Assembly (NCBI GenBank): GCA_947685225.1
Contig: CANTUV010000007.1
Location: forward strand, 14,900,501 to 14,964,500
Length of the DNA: 64,000 bases
Reading direction: 5' to 3'
Origin: Garcia nutans
Lineage: Eukaryota; Streptophyta; Magnoliopsida; Malpighiales; Euphorbiaceae
Shown: positions 1-12,183 of the stretch, in pieces
How the letters are laid out: each line of letters starts with the position of its first letter
How positions within the stretch are numbered: position 1 is the first letter of the stretch
Translations under genes and position numbers: made by a program
Notes under the pieces: generated by a model
What the model saw: only the letters and a program-made list of their open reading frames with translations
Told to the model about the DNA's origin: nothing
Databases searched by the model: none

Positions 1-956
1 AGTCTCAATTTTTTTTAAGTATTACAAAATATAAAGGTGAGAATGAAATATGAATCTATTTAAAAAATGTCACTTGTTACTAGACTATATCTTAATGTGC
101 ATATGAATCTCAAATTAGTTTGGAAAGAGTGGTTTAAAACAATATAATAGTTTTATATCATCTTGAAAATTATAGTCCATAATCGTTGAAGTGTAAAAGC
201 AAAATCATATAGTCAATTATAATTTAATAAGTGTTATGAATAAAAGATTAAGAAGGAGAGTGTTAGCATAACAATAAGTATTGTCGTTGTGTGATCTAAG
301 GTTAAGGGTAAGAGCAACTCTTATTAATATAAGATTGAGAAACAACTATAAAATCACAAATTATTTTCTTCAATGCTAAAAATAATACTTTTCTGAAAAT
401 GCAAATTTCCCTCAATCAAAAAATATAGAACCCAAGCTGAAGATTTAAAATTGCATATCTTAATTACTGTTAAAGATTATTAATTTGGCATTGCATTCGG
501 CTTGAAACAGGTGCTTGTGTAATTAAATTGCATTAATTTGAAATCCAAGGAACCTCGCAGCAATTAGCTACTATAATCACCATCTTCTCCATACCCATTC
601 CCTGCCACCACAAATCAATCATGAATTTAAATTGTAAAATGTACTAAGAAAGGTGCTTGTAACCTCAATTCACAAATGAAATCAAATGCTATTACATATT
701 GAAATTTATTTTAGCCTTAAAATTTCACATGGAAACTAGAGGATATTCATATAATGACAAAATAATAAGAAAGTAGCTTAAATATTCAAGTCAAGTAAAA
801 TAACATCATCAGCTAAATAGCTTGTAAAAAATACTTATAAAATGTAGATATAGATATTTTATGTCTTTGAAACTCAATCTTAGTTGAAGTCAAACACGTT
901 CTTTAATTATTCAAGAGCATGGACTTGCATCAACTGGCCATGAAAAATCAAACCCA
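1..956. other. AT-rich flank downstream of the YAB5-like gene
   Basis: No coding region or known repeat was recognised here. The part next to 957 should hold the 3' UTR and poly(A) site of the minus-strand YABBY gene, but no single signal stands out in such AT-rich sequence. Confidence 0.5.
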
Positions 957-3900
957 TCACTTGTTATACAGTGCAGCCCTTGACATTAGCTGCTTCTCAG
1001 AGGCCTGTCACAATTAAAATTTTGAACATCAAACTAAGTAATATTTTGAAATTGTAAACAAATTAATTTAATGGGTCATGTTTATTCAACCAAATGATAA
1101 ATTATATTTACCAATTTAATGGAGATTTTCTAAAATTGTTTAAGATATGACTAAATGCATGTAAAAAACTCAAAGTGTCTTAATCAAGTCTCAACCGTTA
1201 GTGGTTTCTTTATCTCCGTCAGTTCCAACTGAATTAATTAAAGAAACAAAAGAAAAACATTTTGCTACAAATGAACCATAAGTAATATCCATTGCTAGGC
1301 AATTTAGAAAATAAAATAAACTAAGTCCAAAGAAAAAAGAGAAGCACTTGAATTATTATTTTGCTCCCCGGACTAGTACAAGGAAGATAATAGATATTTG
1401 CTATGTATAATGTCTGGATTAAATTCATCCAGCTTATTAGCTTAATTATTTTGATAATTACTAATGTATAGTATGTAAATTAAATAACGGGAAATATTAC
1501 TATAGGCTGGATGTACATACATCCAACCAATATAAATTAAATATAATGAGTTATTTTTCTTATTATCACACTGATGACAATTTATTATTGGCCAAGTGTA
1601 TATACACTCTATCCATGCTAAAATTCACCGCAAATTAAAAGTACTTACATCATGATCCAGCTTATTAGCTTGTTTGCTGGTCTCCAACATCAACCCAAAA
1701 TGAATGTGAGGATAATGTGCCCACTAGGAAACAAAATTTGATGGTCAATACCCATAAAATTTTGAAATAATATTGATGAAATTAACCCAACATATTAAAA
1801 GCAAAGGTTTGCTGATTTTTTTTTCAAACATCTTTGTCCACTTACATTTTTGGCAGCAGTACTGAATGCTTCTCTATGGCTGATATCAGGATTATTTGCT
1901 TTGATCCTCTGAATTTCCTGTCTATATTTATAAATAAATAATTTTGCAAAAATACATAAAAATAAAATGAAAATAAAGCAAAGATAAGAAAAGAAATTCA
2001 TAGCAATGAATAAAGGTTATACAGTACTTTATGAACTGGTTATATGCAGAAGGTACTCGCTGCCTCTTCTCGGGAGCTGAAACCGAAAATAACAGCACAT
2101 GAAATTATATATTATATAAAGAAAAAAAAATCAATATCATATATATCAACATCCAAAAAGAAAGGAAGTGGAGATTTAATTTGATAAAAAAAAAAAAAAA
2201 AAATGAGCAACGAACTTTGATTTTGTTATTCAGAATTACTTTCAGTAAAACGAATTATGAGTTTAAATTTCAATTGAAATCTAATTAAAAATAAAAAAAA
2301 ATTAAAAAGAAAGAAGAAATATTGTAAAATAATGAAACAGTTTAAAATGAACTCACGTCGATTAACAGCCCTTTCCTCAGATACATGAGTAGGTGGAGCT
2401 CGCATTGGGATCTTGTTGTTGCACTTTGATGAAGAACCCAGATCAATTCTGTAATCGGGCGAGCTGTAATTTGTACCCTACAGAAATAAAATAAAAATAT
2501 ATATATATATATATTTAATTTAACAAAGTATTGAAATCAAGAAATTATATTTGTTTTCTTGAATATTTCTTTAATTTGAGTGCTTCTGTTATACAGTAGC
2601 TTTTTCGTCTTTACGTTGATAAGTTATAGCCTCAAAACACTAACAATATATAGAGAGAGAAGATATGATTATATTATAGAGAGAGAAAAAGAAAAAGAAT
2701 TGAAGTGACTAAATCAGTTAGAATTGTATACTAATATTATAAAAATAAATTATAAGTAAATATAAGAACCAAAGCAAATAAAACCCAGATTGACAGGTAA
2801 TGAAATAAAAGCATTTAAGGATTGTGGATCTTATTGTTTCTTGAAATGTGTATCAACACAATATAAATATATATATATATTGTAGAATTGCAGAGAGAGG
2901 ACTAAGAAAAAGAAATTAAAACTAAAGATCCCTGAAATCAAATCAGAAATCTTTAGAAACTGGCTCAAAGAAAGGGCCAGGTTTGGTGATAATTAAAGAG
3001 TAAAGCTCCTTCGTTAAGGGTATTGGACTTGAGTCATCTCCTTTTCATCATGTATGTAATTATGTAATTTTTTAACAATTAAGTGTGATATCCATTTAAA
3101 AATTTTCCATTCTTCTCTGACACTAACAAGAATAAAAGAAAACCCTAGCTATATAGTGTAGAAACCAGTGGATTCTACTATTTGTAGGTCCTGACCGCTG
3201 CTGTGGCCGCAAATTCCAGCTCTCTATCTACAAAAAGCGGTAAAAATAGGTTTCGGTTATGGCGGCTGCAGCCATGGCTAGGATTTTTTTTTTTCGTTTT
3301 TTGAAATCAAAGTACAATTTCTTTGCAGTTTGCAGCTAGATTATTTAAGGGTTTCTGTGATTTTTCTCAAAAGACTGAAAACGAAAAAACCCTAGACTTA
3401 ATATATATAAATATAACATCACCTGAACATCTTGCCATGAAAGTGACTGACAGGCAGCTGCCATGTTCACGGACCATAGATTGGTGCAGTGCCCGCATCG
3501 GACTGTCACAATATCAAACAAGCTGCTGCATGGAACACTCACCTGCGCAGTAGCTCTTCTCCATTAATATAAAAAAAATTTAGCTGTGAGTATTTTTCTT
3601 CAGTTGGATAATATTGAGATCAAAAGCAAATTAACAAGAAATGGGTGAAATCAACAATCAAAATCCATGAACTGGTCGGTTCTGCCCGAGTAATCATTTT
3701 CTGCAAGACACTGAGAGATTTAAGAATTTGAATCTTATTCGGATTCCAATTAAAAAGAATAGTGTAGAATTGGGTTGTCTTTTATCTTCTTGGGTTGGGT
3801 GTTTTTGAAGAAAAAACATAGATAAAACTGAGATCTTATCATTTTTCTTTTCCCCATTAGCTAAAGAAACTTGATTTCTGAGCAACATGACTTTTATGGT

Positions 3901-3987
3901 GCAGAATTTTAGCTAGCTAGGGAAATTAAAGGCCAGGATATAAAAGAGAGAGAAAAACAAGTGGAGAAGGAGTGGTCTTCATCAATT

Positions 3988-4018
<31 letters not shown>

Positions 4019-4573
4019 AGATTGTATTGACTTCAAATAATCTCTCTATTCATGAAAATAACACAAAAATACAACCCAGAATAATTCCTCTTTCTAACTC
4101 AGTGGTCTGTAGCAGCAAAAATATATTACAGAACCTTCAGGTCTGACTTTTCTTTGACTGCAAAAGAAAGAAGAAAAAAGAAAAGTCCAACGATGGAGAC
4201 CTGACTGTATCAAAAACAAGAAACCCTCAGAAATAAAATAAAATAAAATTTTTAAAATATAAAATTAGCACGAGAGCCTGAGGATCACCGTAGACCACAA
4301 CAGGCTATCTTTTATCGGGATATATTTATGCATCTTTCTTCCTTTCATTGTTTATTTCTTTATTTGAGAATAGAGATACAAATAGATAGAAAAAGCACAA
4401 GAAAACAAAACAAAACTAATAAGAACCCCCAAAACAGAACAGATCCCATTAAAGAGAGAGAAAAAAAAAAAGCTCAATGAGATATATAAAATATATACCG
4501 CAAGAACAATATTGCAAAAGTTGCAAGGGATGTAGCAGAGTTGATCTGGCACGACATCGATACAGCTTGACAT
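957..4573 (-). CDS. YAB5: YABBY transcription factor, YAB5 type (7 exons)
   Basis: Exons on the minus strand: 4573-4499, 3542-3423, 2477-2357, 2076-2028, 1921-1846, 1723-1649 and 1004-957. All junctions are GT-AG and in phase (0,0,1,0,0,0 after exons 1-6, where exon 4 ends two bases into a Lys codon), giving 564 nt or 187 residues plus stop. Exons 1-2 encode the N-terminal C2C2 zinc finger: CNFC at residues 17-20 and CGHC about 25 residues later, followed by NLWSVNMAAA. Exons 4-6 encode the HMG-like YABBY domain, with PPEKRQRVPSAYNQFI, then EIQRIKANNPDISHREAFS, then WAHYPHIHFGLML. Exon 7 encodes the C-terminal LMSRAALYNK typical of eudicot YAB5 proteins. YABBY proteins are nuclear regulators of lateral-organ polarity and lamina growth. 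Oddities: Gln follows FIK where Glu or Asp is usual, and Tyr replaces Phe in WAHFPHI. If the exon 6 donor (GTAAGT) is not used, translation stops at 1625 instead. No disabling lesion was seen. Confidence 0.93.
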
Positions 4574-4900
4574 CTTTTTTTTATTTTTTTTTCTTTAAGC
4601 TAAAATTATAAATTCAAGATTCAGAATTTCCTTAACCTAAGAAATCAAGAACAAGAGCAAGATCAAGAAAGATAAAGAAAATCAAGAACAAGAAGAAGAG
4701 GAGAAGGAAGAAGGTCTTCTTGCAAATTGAAAAGAAACACAAAAAAGAAAGCAAAGCAAGGGCAAGGGCAAGGGCAAAGCAAAGCAAAGCAAAAGGCTTT
4801 TATTCTCTCTTGCTGTATTGTATCACAACAGTAAAACTCTGTATGGCCCATATATAGAGAAAGAGAGAGAAAATCCAAAGAGCGGTAAAGCCAATAGGAT
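4574..4900 (-). promoter_or_regulatory. Leader and putative core promoter of the YAB5-like gene
   Basis: Upstream of the ATG, the minus strand is pyrimidine-rich, as in many plant leaders. It contains a short tandem array of GCAAA and GGGCAA units (4751-4796). A TATATA motif at 4851-4856 lies about 280 bp before the ATG and is a plausible TATA box, which would place the start near 4820. A GA/CT tract (4856-4872) lies just beyond. This is inferred from position and motif only. Confidence 0.4.
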
Positions 4901-6173
4901 TTATCATTTTAGGCCTTAAAGAGCAAAAAAAAAGAAGTTGGGTTTAGTGGTGCTTAAGGCAGGCAGGCAGGCAAAAATGCTGGGACAGTGAAAGGAAAAA
5001 AGAATTAAAAAGAAAATGTGTGAAAAATAATAGTAAATAATTAAAAAAAACAAAAAGAAAAGGAAAGAAGGGATATTAGGGTTTGAGGTGGGAAGAGGAT
5101 AGATAGCTTTTGGCAGAACTAATAGCAGAGTTTGAACTTTGTAGGTATCATGATGAAGTGAGTGTGACCCCTCTCTCCCCATTTCTGCTTCTCCACAGCG
5201 GACGAGGGGGGCGATCCATTTTTTTTTTTCATTTCCCATTAATTCCTTTCTTTTTTAATTAATTAATTATTTCTTTCTTTTATTTCTGTCCTTTTACTAT
5301 TATTCAACTTGCAAAAGAAAGAAAAAGAAGTTTTTTTTTTTTTTGCTCATCAATCCTCACACCTGAGAGTTAATGAAATTTGGTTGGAGTTGTCATAATC
5401 GTAAAACTGTAAGTCAGAACTAAATTTATTCTCAAACCAATTATAATAGTTTACCATGGCAAGAAATTTCTGTTTTTAGTATATATTTGATAGAAAAAAA
5501 ATTAATATCAATAAGATTTGATCTCTAACATTCGCTTTCATTGTATTTTAATCTTAGCATCGTATTAAAACACCAATTATAATATGACAAATTTATTAAA
5601 ATGTTTGCATTTGCAAACTTTTGGCATTAAAAGTAAGATAACATTATTTTATATCACATAGGTAAATACATAAAAATAACACGCAGACGAAATCATTATG
5701 GGAGAAATTTTTCTGTACATTTAAAAATAAAAATATTTTTTTATTAATATGGGGAGTGGGAAGGGAAGGCAAACATGAGTTTATTATCTAAATTAATTTT
5801 AATTTTAGTTTGAACTTTCGAAGAGTGGGAAAAAAAAAGCAAATATTAATTTGTTGTTCAAACTCTAAAAATGGGATTGTTTAGGCATGTGCATTAATTT
5901 TAATTATAAACTACTAATTAAATAAATGAAAATTTTACACCAGTAGAGTGAATTTTTTTTTAAAATAAACATTTGGTTTCTGGACATTTTTCATTCAATA
6001 AATGAGCCCACGTGCATAAACAATATCCTTCCACATCACTTGTTAATGTTAAGAGTGAACTGATAAAAATAACCTCAAAAGCAATAGCAAAAAGGACAAC
6101 AGCCATGATTTTAAAATATTATATTTATTTTCATTCTTATTATCATCCCGTGCTATTTTGCTTGATTTCTTCT
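4901..6173. other. Intergenic spacer between the YAB5-like gene and the transposon block
   Basis: AT-rich sequence with a GGCA tetranucleotide run near 4957-4972 and homopolymer tracts. The open frames here are short and of biased composition. The distal YAB5 promoter probably lies in this stretch. No gene recognised. Confidence 0.5.
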
Positions 6174-6388
6174 GAATAATTACTAAACTATGAGAAAAGT
6201 TTTAAAAAATTATTAAAATATGAGACTTTTTTTTTAAATATTATTAGATTGTGAATGTCAAAATGTCAAATCAAAAATTACATTTTTAGCTTGACCCTTT
6301 ATATTTTTTAATTGGCTTTCACGTGCTGTTTGAAATTTTGAGTTAAAATTGAAACTCAAAGTTTCATATAATGAAAATAAAATATACT
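6174..6388. repeat. Left long terminal inverted repeat (MULE-like)
   Basis: Starting with GAATAATTACTAAACTATG, these roughly 210 bases match the reverse complement of about 26665-26885 at roughly 75-80 percent by eye, with small indels. The outermost 15 bases are identical. Long imperfect TIRs of this kind are typical of Mutator-like elements. Nine shared bases (ATTTCTTCT) lie at both outer edges, but this is low-complexity sequence and the right copy is offset by two bases, so a target duplication is not secure. Confidence 0.6.
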
Positions 6389-6607
6389 GGTGCTGTGAAT
6401 GTGGACTAGCAGATCTCCAAGTAATGGATAACAAGACTCAGGATTACACTCATGAACCATCAAGCCATGTTCAATCACAAACAACAGACTTCCTCTACCA
6501 CCCTATAAGTTATAAAATCACACTTTCCCGAACAATAATATTAGCCCTAGCAATTATCTCCAAGCCGAACCGTCACATATAGGCCATATAACACTAAGAC
6601 CATCAAC

Positions 6608-7721
6608 AACTGCACATGAAACTGAATCCGCCCCCGCTGCTCTCTCCGCTTTACTTACCTCATTGGTACAATTGGCTTCAACAGTGGTGCAATCCCCGAG
6701 CCTAGCAAACAAAAAAGCTAGAGAACTCGCTGACACTTTGAATAACTTCATAAGAGTTTTTGGACCGCAAGGTGGTGGAAACTTCCCTCAATTGCAAACA
6801 CGACCTGAACACCTAGCTGCTGAAATCCAAACTTTCCCTCCAAGCCATCAGCTACCATCATATTCAACGCCTCCCTAACTAACACATCCACCACCACCGA
6901 CTTGTAACACACCTCCCTACCCGCTTAGAAATTGCCCTCCCCAATTTCAACGTAAATTTAATCATCACCCCCAAATGGAAAACTGCACCTTAGACTCGAA
7001 GAACCGAACTAGGAGGAGGCTTTGTTCTCTTGAGCACTCTGTATGCCAGGCGTCAACTTTTCCGGAGCAAACTCCTCAAAAGCTTAAACAGAAGGATATG
7101 CCATTCACAGAGAAAGACATCAAGGCTCTAGTTGATAAAAGAAAAAAGTGAATGCGTAGGGAATACAACTGCAATATAATATTGCCTTCCGCTCCCCCTA
7201 TCCAAGGAAATCATTAATGTTGTATATCCAAACTTTCATATACCGAAGTTCAAGGAGTATGATGGAACAACGGATCTCCGTCATCATGTTGACTACTTTT
7301 TCAATACAGCTCTATTGTATACCACCTCAGACTCTGCCCTGTGCAAGCTTTTCCCAAAAACCTTGATTGGTAATGCCCAACTGTGGTATAAGAACCTAGA
7401 GCCACACTCCATACATAATTTCAACCAACTCACTGAACTCTTTGTAAACAAATTTATGGCTTCTATAGATCCTGGCCGAACATCCACAGATTTGTTTAAA
7501 TTGTCCAAAAGCCCAAAGAAACATTGAGAAAGTATGTGGAAAGATTCAATAATACGATCGGTAAGATCCTTAAAGTGAACTTTGACACGACCTTGGAAGC
7601 ACTTATCAAAAATACAGAGTGTGCCCAATTTTTAAATTCCTTAAGCAAGAATCCACCTCAAGATTTCACTGAGCTCATGGCCCAATCTCATAAATACATT
7701 AGGGCGAATGAGAGTTCTTAG
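6608..7721 (+). pseudogene. Tat-lineage gag remnant
   Basis: Broken frames encode pieces of a plant Ty3/gypsy Gag. The N-terminal part (6663-6878) is rich in Leu and Pro. The retrotransposon-gag core follows: an ALCKLFPKTLIGNAQLWYKN segment near 7335, then a FNQLTELFVNKFMAS segment, then an RKYVERFN region continuing in another frame to 7721. Gag forms the cytoplasmic particle that packages element RNA. At least two frameshifts and several stops are present (for example at 6877 and 7526), so no functional protein is expected. Confidence 0.65.
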
Positions 7722-8139
7722 ATTTGGGAAGAGCTTCATGCTAATCGCCAGGATCAAGGTCAGACCTTCAAGGGTCACGGTAAATCCAAACATCCAAACA
7801 TCTGCCCGAACCTTCAAAATAAGATTCCCATAAACCACACCACTATAGATCCACTAAACCTAGATCCTCCTAGAGAGGTTACAACCATAGCCCAACTAGG
7901 CTATCTCACCATTCAACCATGCACCGTAATTTTCATATATCTGAAGCATTTGAACATTTTACACTGTTGAATGCTTCCCGAGCTAGTATATTGTGATGGC
8001 TCAAGGAGAATTCTGAAGTAAACTGGCCCAGGCCAATGAAAGAAGATCCTCACCAAGATTGGAGCTTATATTGCAGTTCTCATCGAGCTCATGCCATAAA
8101 ACTGATGATTGTGGTATGTTGAAGTGGAAAATTGAATGA

Positions 8140-8739
8140 ATGGTCCGAGAGGGATGCCTCAGTCAATCTGTCGTTCCATCTAGAGATAAAGATCGGCTGA
8201 GGTCAAACTCTGACTACTCCCGAGCCTCTAAGAAAGCCCCGGCAAGAGTTATCCATGTCATAACAGGTGGAGAATACTATAACATAGTAGATGCCTCTAG
8301 GAAGTGCAAGGCGAAAGAAGTCTTCTCAATGATAAAGAATCCTCAGTTGAAAAGCTCGATCATCTCTTTTTTCCTAGAAGAATCCCAACAGATCATCGGA
8401 CTGCATGCTGATGCTCTGGTAGTCGAGGCGGTCATTCAAGAGTATTTGGTTCAGCGTATCTTAGTAGACACTAGTAGCGCCATTAATCTTTTGACACTGA
8501 AGGCATATAAGAAGCTTGGTTTATCTGTGACTATCATGAAGCTCGTTTCTGCTCCTTTGGTTGGTCTTTCCAGGTATAGCTTCTCAATACTTGGCTCGGA
8601 TATGGTCAATGTCCAATTAGGAGATGAGTCAGTTGTGAGAAACTGTCACACTTGTTTTTTAATGGTTGATATGAAATTTGCGTACAACACAATCTTTGGA
8701 CACCCATTGCTGGTGGGGTGGATACTTGCATTTCCATGA
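8140..8739 (+). pseudogene. Tat-lineage aspartic protease remnant
   Basis: A 199-codon open frame carries a retropepsin-like domain. It has a hydrophobic strand before LVDTSSAINLL (8458-8490), where D-T is the expected catalytic pair but the usual Gly is missing, and a downstream YNTIFGHPLL segment matching the conserved ILGRP-type region. Upstream is a linker with a VIHVITGG motif, seen before the protease of Tat elements. The domain would cleave Gag-Pol. The altered active site and surrounding stops indicate a dead copy. Confidence 0.65.
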
Positions 8740-8999
8740 AAAAGCTTAGTCGTGAAGATCCTAGCCTATCATGGAGTAGCAATCCTTAGAGGCAATCAAT
8801 AGATGGCTCGAGATTCCTATGTTGTCCTTCTTAAGGATGCAAACATGGTTCTTCCAGTAGACTCCCTTGATGTGCCTGACAAATCTGAATCCTGAGCGAA
8901 GGCTGCCAATATGCTGAAGTACATAATAGTGGGAATACATAAGACATTAAAGATAGCAAGCTCCAATACCCAGACAAAGAGCTCTTCATGAATCATACT

Positions 9000-10258
9000 T
9001 TTAAGCAGTATCAAGATATCTTTGCTTGGGACCCCCACCGATGTTATTGGGATCTCTCCCGAACTTATGAATTACGAGCTCCATGTGCATCCTACGGTTA
9101 TTCCTATAAGATAAAAGAAAAGAAATTTAGGTCTAGAAAAATAGTTGGTTGCGGAAGAAGAGGTAAAAAAATTTGTTGAAGGTGGGTTTCATTAAAGAGA
9201 TTTTATCCCCGGACTAGTTAGCCAATGTAGTGTTAGTAAAGAAGACCAATGGTAAGTGGAGAATGTGTGTGAATTTTATCGATCTTAACTAAGCATGCCC
9301 TAAAGACTCATATCCACTCCCAAACATTAACAGCCTTATAGATTCAACAGCGGGCTATGAAAAATATAGCTTTATTAATGCTTCTTCTGGTTACCACCAG
9401 ATCTCCTTGAAGGTAAAAGATCAGAGTAAAATTTCTTTTATTACAGGAAAAAGGTATGTACTGATACAAAGTTATGTCATTCTGTTTGAAAAATGCAAGT
9501 GCTACATATCAATGGCTCGTTAATAAACTTTTTCAACATCAAATCTGCCGAATTATTGAAGTGTACGTTGATGATATGATTATTAAATCTAAAACTTCCG
9601 CTGAACATCCTACTAACCTTGTGGAGGTCTTCAAAATTCTCAAACAGGTGAATATAAAGCTTAAACTAGAGAAGTGTGCTTTTGGCGTTCAATCCATGAA
9701 ATTCCTGAGGTTTATGATATCAAAGTGGGGTATTGAATCCAATCCTAAGAAGATACGGGCAGTGATAAAAATGGAACCACCTAAGAACATCAAAGAGGTG
9801 CAAAAGTTGAATGGGAGAATTACAGTGCTTGAAAGATTCATTTCATGCTCAGCCAAAAGGTGTTTGCCCTTTTATAAGCTCTTGAAAGGTGTTAAGCAAT
9901 TTCAATGGACAGATGAGTGCCAGCAAGCTTTCCTCAATCTAAAATAGTTCCTCGATTCACCTTCTTTACTTAGCCGGCCTGTGCCAGATGAGACACTTTA
10001 TTTGTACCTTTCGGCTACTCTAGCGGCAGTTGGCTCGGTCTTGATTAGAGAGCAGGAAAATTAGTGATATCCTATTTATTACACTAGCCATGTCTTAAAG
10101 GGTCTTGAGCTCAGGCACCCTCCTTTAGAAAAATTGGCTCTGGCCCTCCACATTGCTTCAGAAAGCAATGTGGCTCTGGCCCTCCACATTGCTTCAGGGC
10201 AATTGGTAGAACGGGTAGCCAGGCTGGGAAGATTTGATGTTTGGTATGAGCCCTCGGC
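9000..10258 (+). pseudogene. Tat-lineage reverse transcriptase and RNase H remnant
   Basis: Read across frames, RT motifs appear in order: VVLVKKTNGKWRMCV near 9225, PKDSYPLP, SGYHQI, and an intact YVDDMIIKSK near 9563-9592. The connection and start of RNase H follow (TDECQQAFLNLK at 9912-9947). Stops interrupt it near 9287 and 9945. A 36-bp tandem duplication in the RNase H part (about 10137-10199) adds damage. RT and RNase H copy element RNA into DNA; this copy cannot do so unaided. Confidence 0.7.
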
Positions 10259-10284
10259 GGGCTATGAAAGCATAGATTTTAGTA

Positions 10285-10825
10285 GACTTCTTTACTGAAT
10301 TATATGAGCAATCTTCCAAAGCCATCCCAAGGAGGCTTGGGTCCTCAACGTAGATAGAGCATCTTGTATTGAAGGAGCTGGCATCTGGATAATTCTCTAG
10401 AGTCCAGAAAAAGATATATATCTAATATTCTGCAAGGCTGGATTTCCCTGCTTCTAATAATGTCGCTGGATATGAATTTCAGTTTAAGGTTAAAGCTAGC
10501 CTTGGAGGTCCGACCAAAATTCTTACAAATTTTTTCATACTCTCAGCTAGTAGTCAGTCAACTGACTGGGAAATACAAGGCCCGGGAACCAGACATAACT
10601 CACTATAAGGAGCATGTGACTGAACTCCTATCAAATTTGGAGAAAAATGGTGGATCCTGGGAAATCCATCAGGTCATTGAGGCAGAGAACAAGCGGGTTG
10701 ATCATTTGGCTAAAGCCACTGCTTCCAAAGAGGGGGCTCCTAAGCATGAAGTGCTCACGGAGGTTATACGATGCCCGAGCTATGAAACCCCAGTTATAAT
10801 GATAGTGAAACCTTTGGTAGGATGA
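10285..10825 (+). pseudogene. Archaeal-type second RNase H (aRH) remnant of the Tat element
   Basis: The frame at 10460-10825 matches the extra RNase H of Tat elements: a helix with the YSQLVVSQL motif (the usual form is DSQLVVNQ), a YKAREPDITHYKEHV stretch, and NKRVDHLAKATAS near the C-terminus, where the D-x-LA-x-A motif is intact. Its location between the Pol RNase H and the integrase is the Tat hallmark. The first catalytic Ser-Asp step has changed (S-Y-S-Q instead of YSDSQ), and stops lie upstream. Confidence 0.65.
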
Positions 10826-11996
10826 AGGCTTCCGATCTATAAATTCTTATATTTAGGTGCGCTGCCAGAAGACCATGTGGAAACCAAAAAAGTTGTCAGA
10901 AAATCAAGCCTATATGCAATTCATGATAGGCTTTTGTTCAAGAGGTAATTCTCACAACTTTGGAGCATATGTATATCAGAAAAGGAAGAAAAATATTTGT
11001 TGAGAGAAATTCATGAAGGGATATGTTGAGCATATGAAGAAGCCCGGACAATTGCTTGAAAGGCACTCTTACAAGGATACTTTTGGCCATCTATGGATGA
11101 TGATGTGAAGGAAATGGTTAAAAAATTCAACAAATGTCAGAAGTACGCTAAATTTCAACATCAACCCGCTACAAAACATGAATCCAATCAAGAGTCCATG
11201 GCCTTTTGTATAGTGGGGAATGGACATCCTAGGCCCTTTTCCTCAAGCCATGGCCCAGAGAAAATTCCTGGTGGTTGCAGTGGTTCATTTCATAAAAAAT
11301 GGGTAGAAGTTGAGCTTCTTACTACTATCACCTCAGCTATGATCATCAAGTTTTTTAACAAAGTAATTATTACAAGTTTCGGTATCCCTCATATAGTTAT
11401 CATGGACAATGGGAAACAATTTGACTATAAACAATTCAAAGCATATTGTGTTGAGCTAACATTGATTTCGGTTTACCTCGATTTATCACCCACAGGGCAA
11501 TGGTCAAACCAAGGTCACCAATCGAACCATTTTGGCGGGTTTAAAGAGAAGACTCGATAAAGCTAAAGGTTGGTAGGAAGAAGAGCTATATAATATACTA
11601 TAGGCTTATTAGACTTCACCAAGAGCTGCTACTGGAGAAATCCCCTTTGCATTGGCATACAAAACTGAGTTGGTTATCCCTATTGAAATTGGCTTGGTGT
11701 CAACTAGAACCCTTAAGTTCTCTGATGTTCAAGAGCTGGATTGTAGGTACAACCTAGATATGTTATAATTTAAAAGAGATCAAGCAAGCATTAGAGCAGA
11801 AGCCTTCAAAGCCCGGATGGCTAACTTCCATAATAAAAGAGTCTGTTTAAGGTAATTCTTTGAAGGGGATTTAGTCCTTCGAAGGGTTATATCTACTCAA
11901 GGATTAGCCGGACCAGGGAAGCTCGGAGCCAACTGGGAGTGACCCTACCAAATAGCCAAAATTTCTAAGAATAGCTCCTACAAGCTCTGAACAACA
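10826..11996 (+). pseudogene. Tat-lineage integrase remnant
   Basis: A damaged HHCC region is readable around 11010-11165 (REIHEGIC, then FNKCQKYAKFQHQPA, giving C-x2-C with one Cys changed to Tyr-like context). The core follows with ELLTTITSAMIIKFFNKVI and GIPHIVIMDNGKQF (second catalytic Asp near 11403). A third region readable in another frame resembles YHPQGNGQTK. Several frameshifts and stops are present. Integrase would insert the DNA copy into the genome. The C-terminal part runs out near 11996. Confidence 0.6.
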
Positions 11997-12183
11997 GAAG
12001 GGAAGGAGGTCCCAAATCCTGGAACATGAACAATTTAAAAAAATATTTTTCAGTAGTTTCTGCAAGTTGTAGTATATTTGTGTATGCTCTCTCTTTCTTG
12101 TATCTCTCATATGTGGATATTACTTTTGCACTTATGCATAATGCACATCGAGCAAGAAAGAAACACAAATACTATTAAAATGC
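11997..12183. other. Tat non-coding sequence up to the Tekay insertion, including the left TSD
   Basis: Spacer after the Tat integrase remnant. Its last five bases (12179-12183, AATGC) are repeated at 21932-21936 immediately after the Tekay 3' LTR. This marks the target-site duplication of that insertion. Confidence 0.8.

Larger units (their letters stand above)
6389..12183 (+). mobile_element. Degenerate Ty3/gypsy Tat-lineage retrotransposon, 5' portion
   Basis: Fragments in the order gag, protease, RT, RNase H, second RNase H and integrase lie on the plus strand in shifting frames with many stops. Motif wording (WRMC with PKDSYPLP, and YVDDMIIKSK in RT) and the extra archaeal-type RNase H between RNase H and integrase indicate the Tat lineage. 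No 5' LTR was recognised between the left inverted repeat and gag, so the 5' end is probably deleted. The element is split at 12184 by the Tekay insertion and resumes at 21937. It is an old, inactive copy. Confidence 0.75.

Noticed and set aside
2491..2512. TA dinucleotide runs (2491-2512, 3988-4011, 46775-46795)
   Set aside because: Ordinary plant microsatellites in introns and spacers, with no sign of function.
4916..5239. 107-codon minus-strand frame upstream of the YAB5-like gene
   Set aside because: Long Phe, Leu and Tyr runs from poly(A/T) tracts; no motif and no matching splice context. Treated as spacer.
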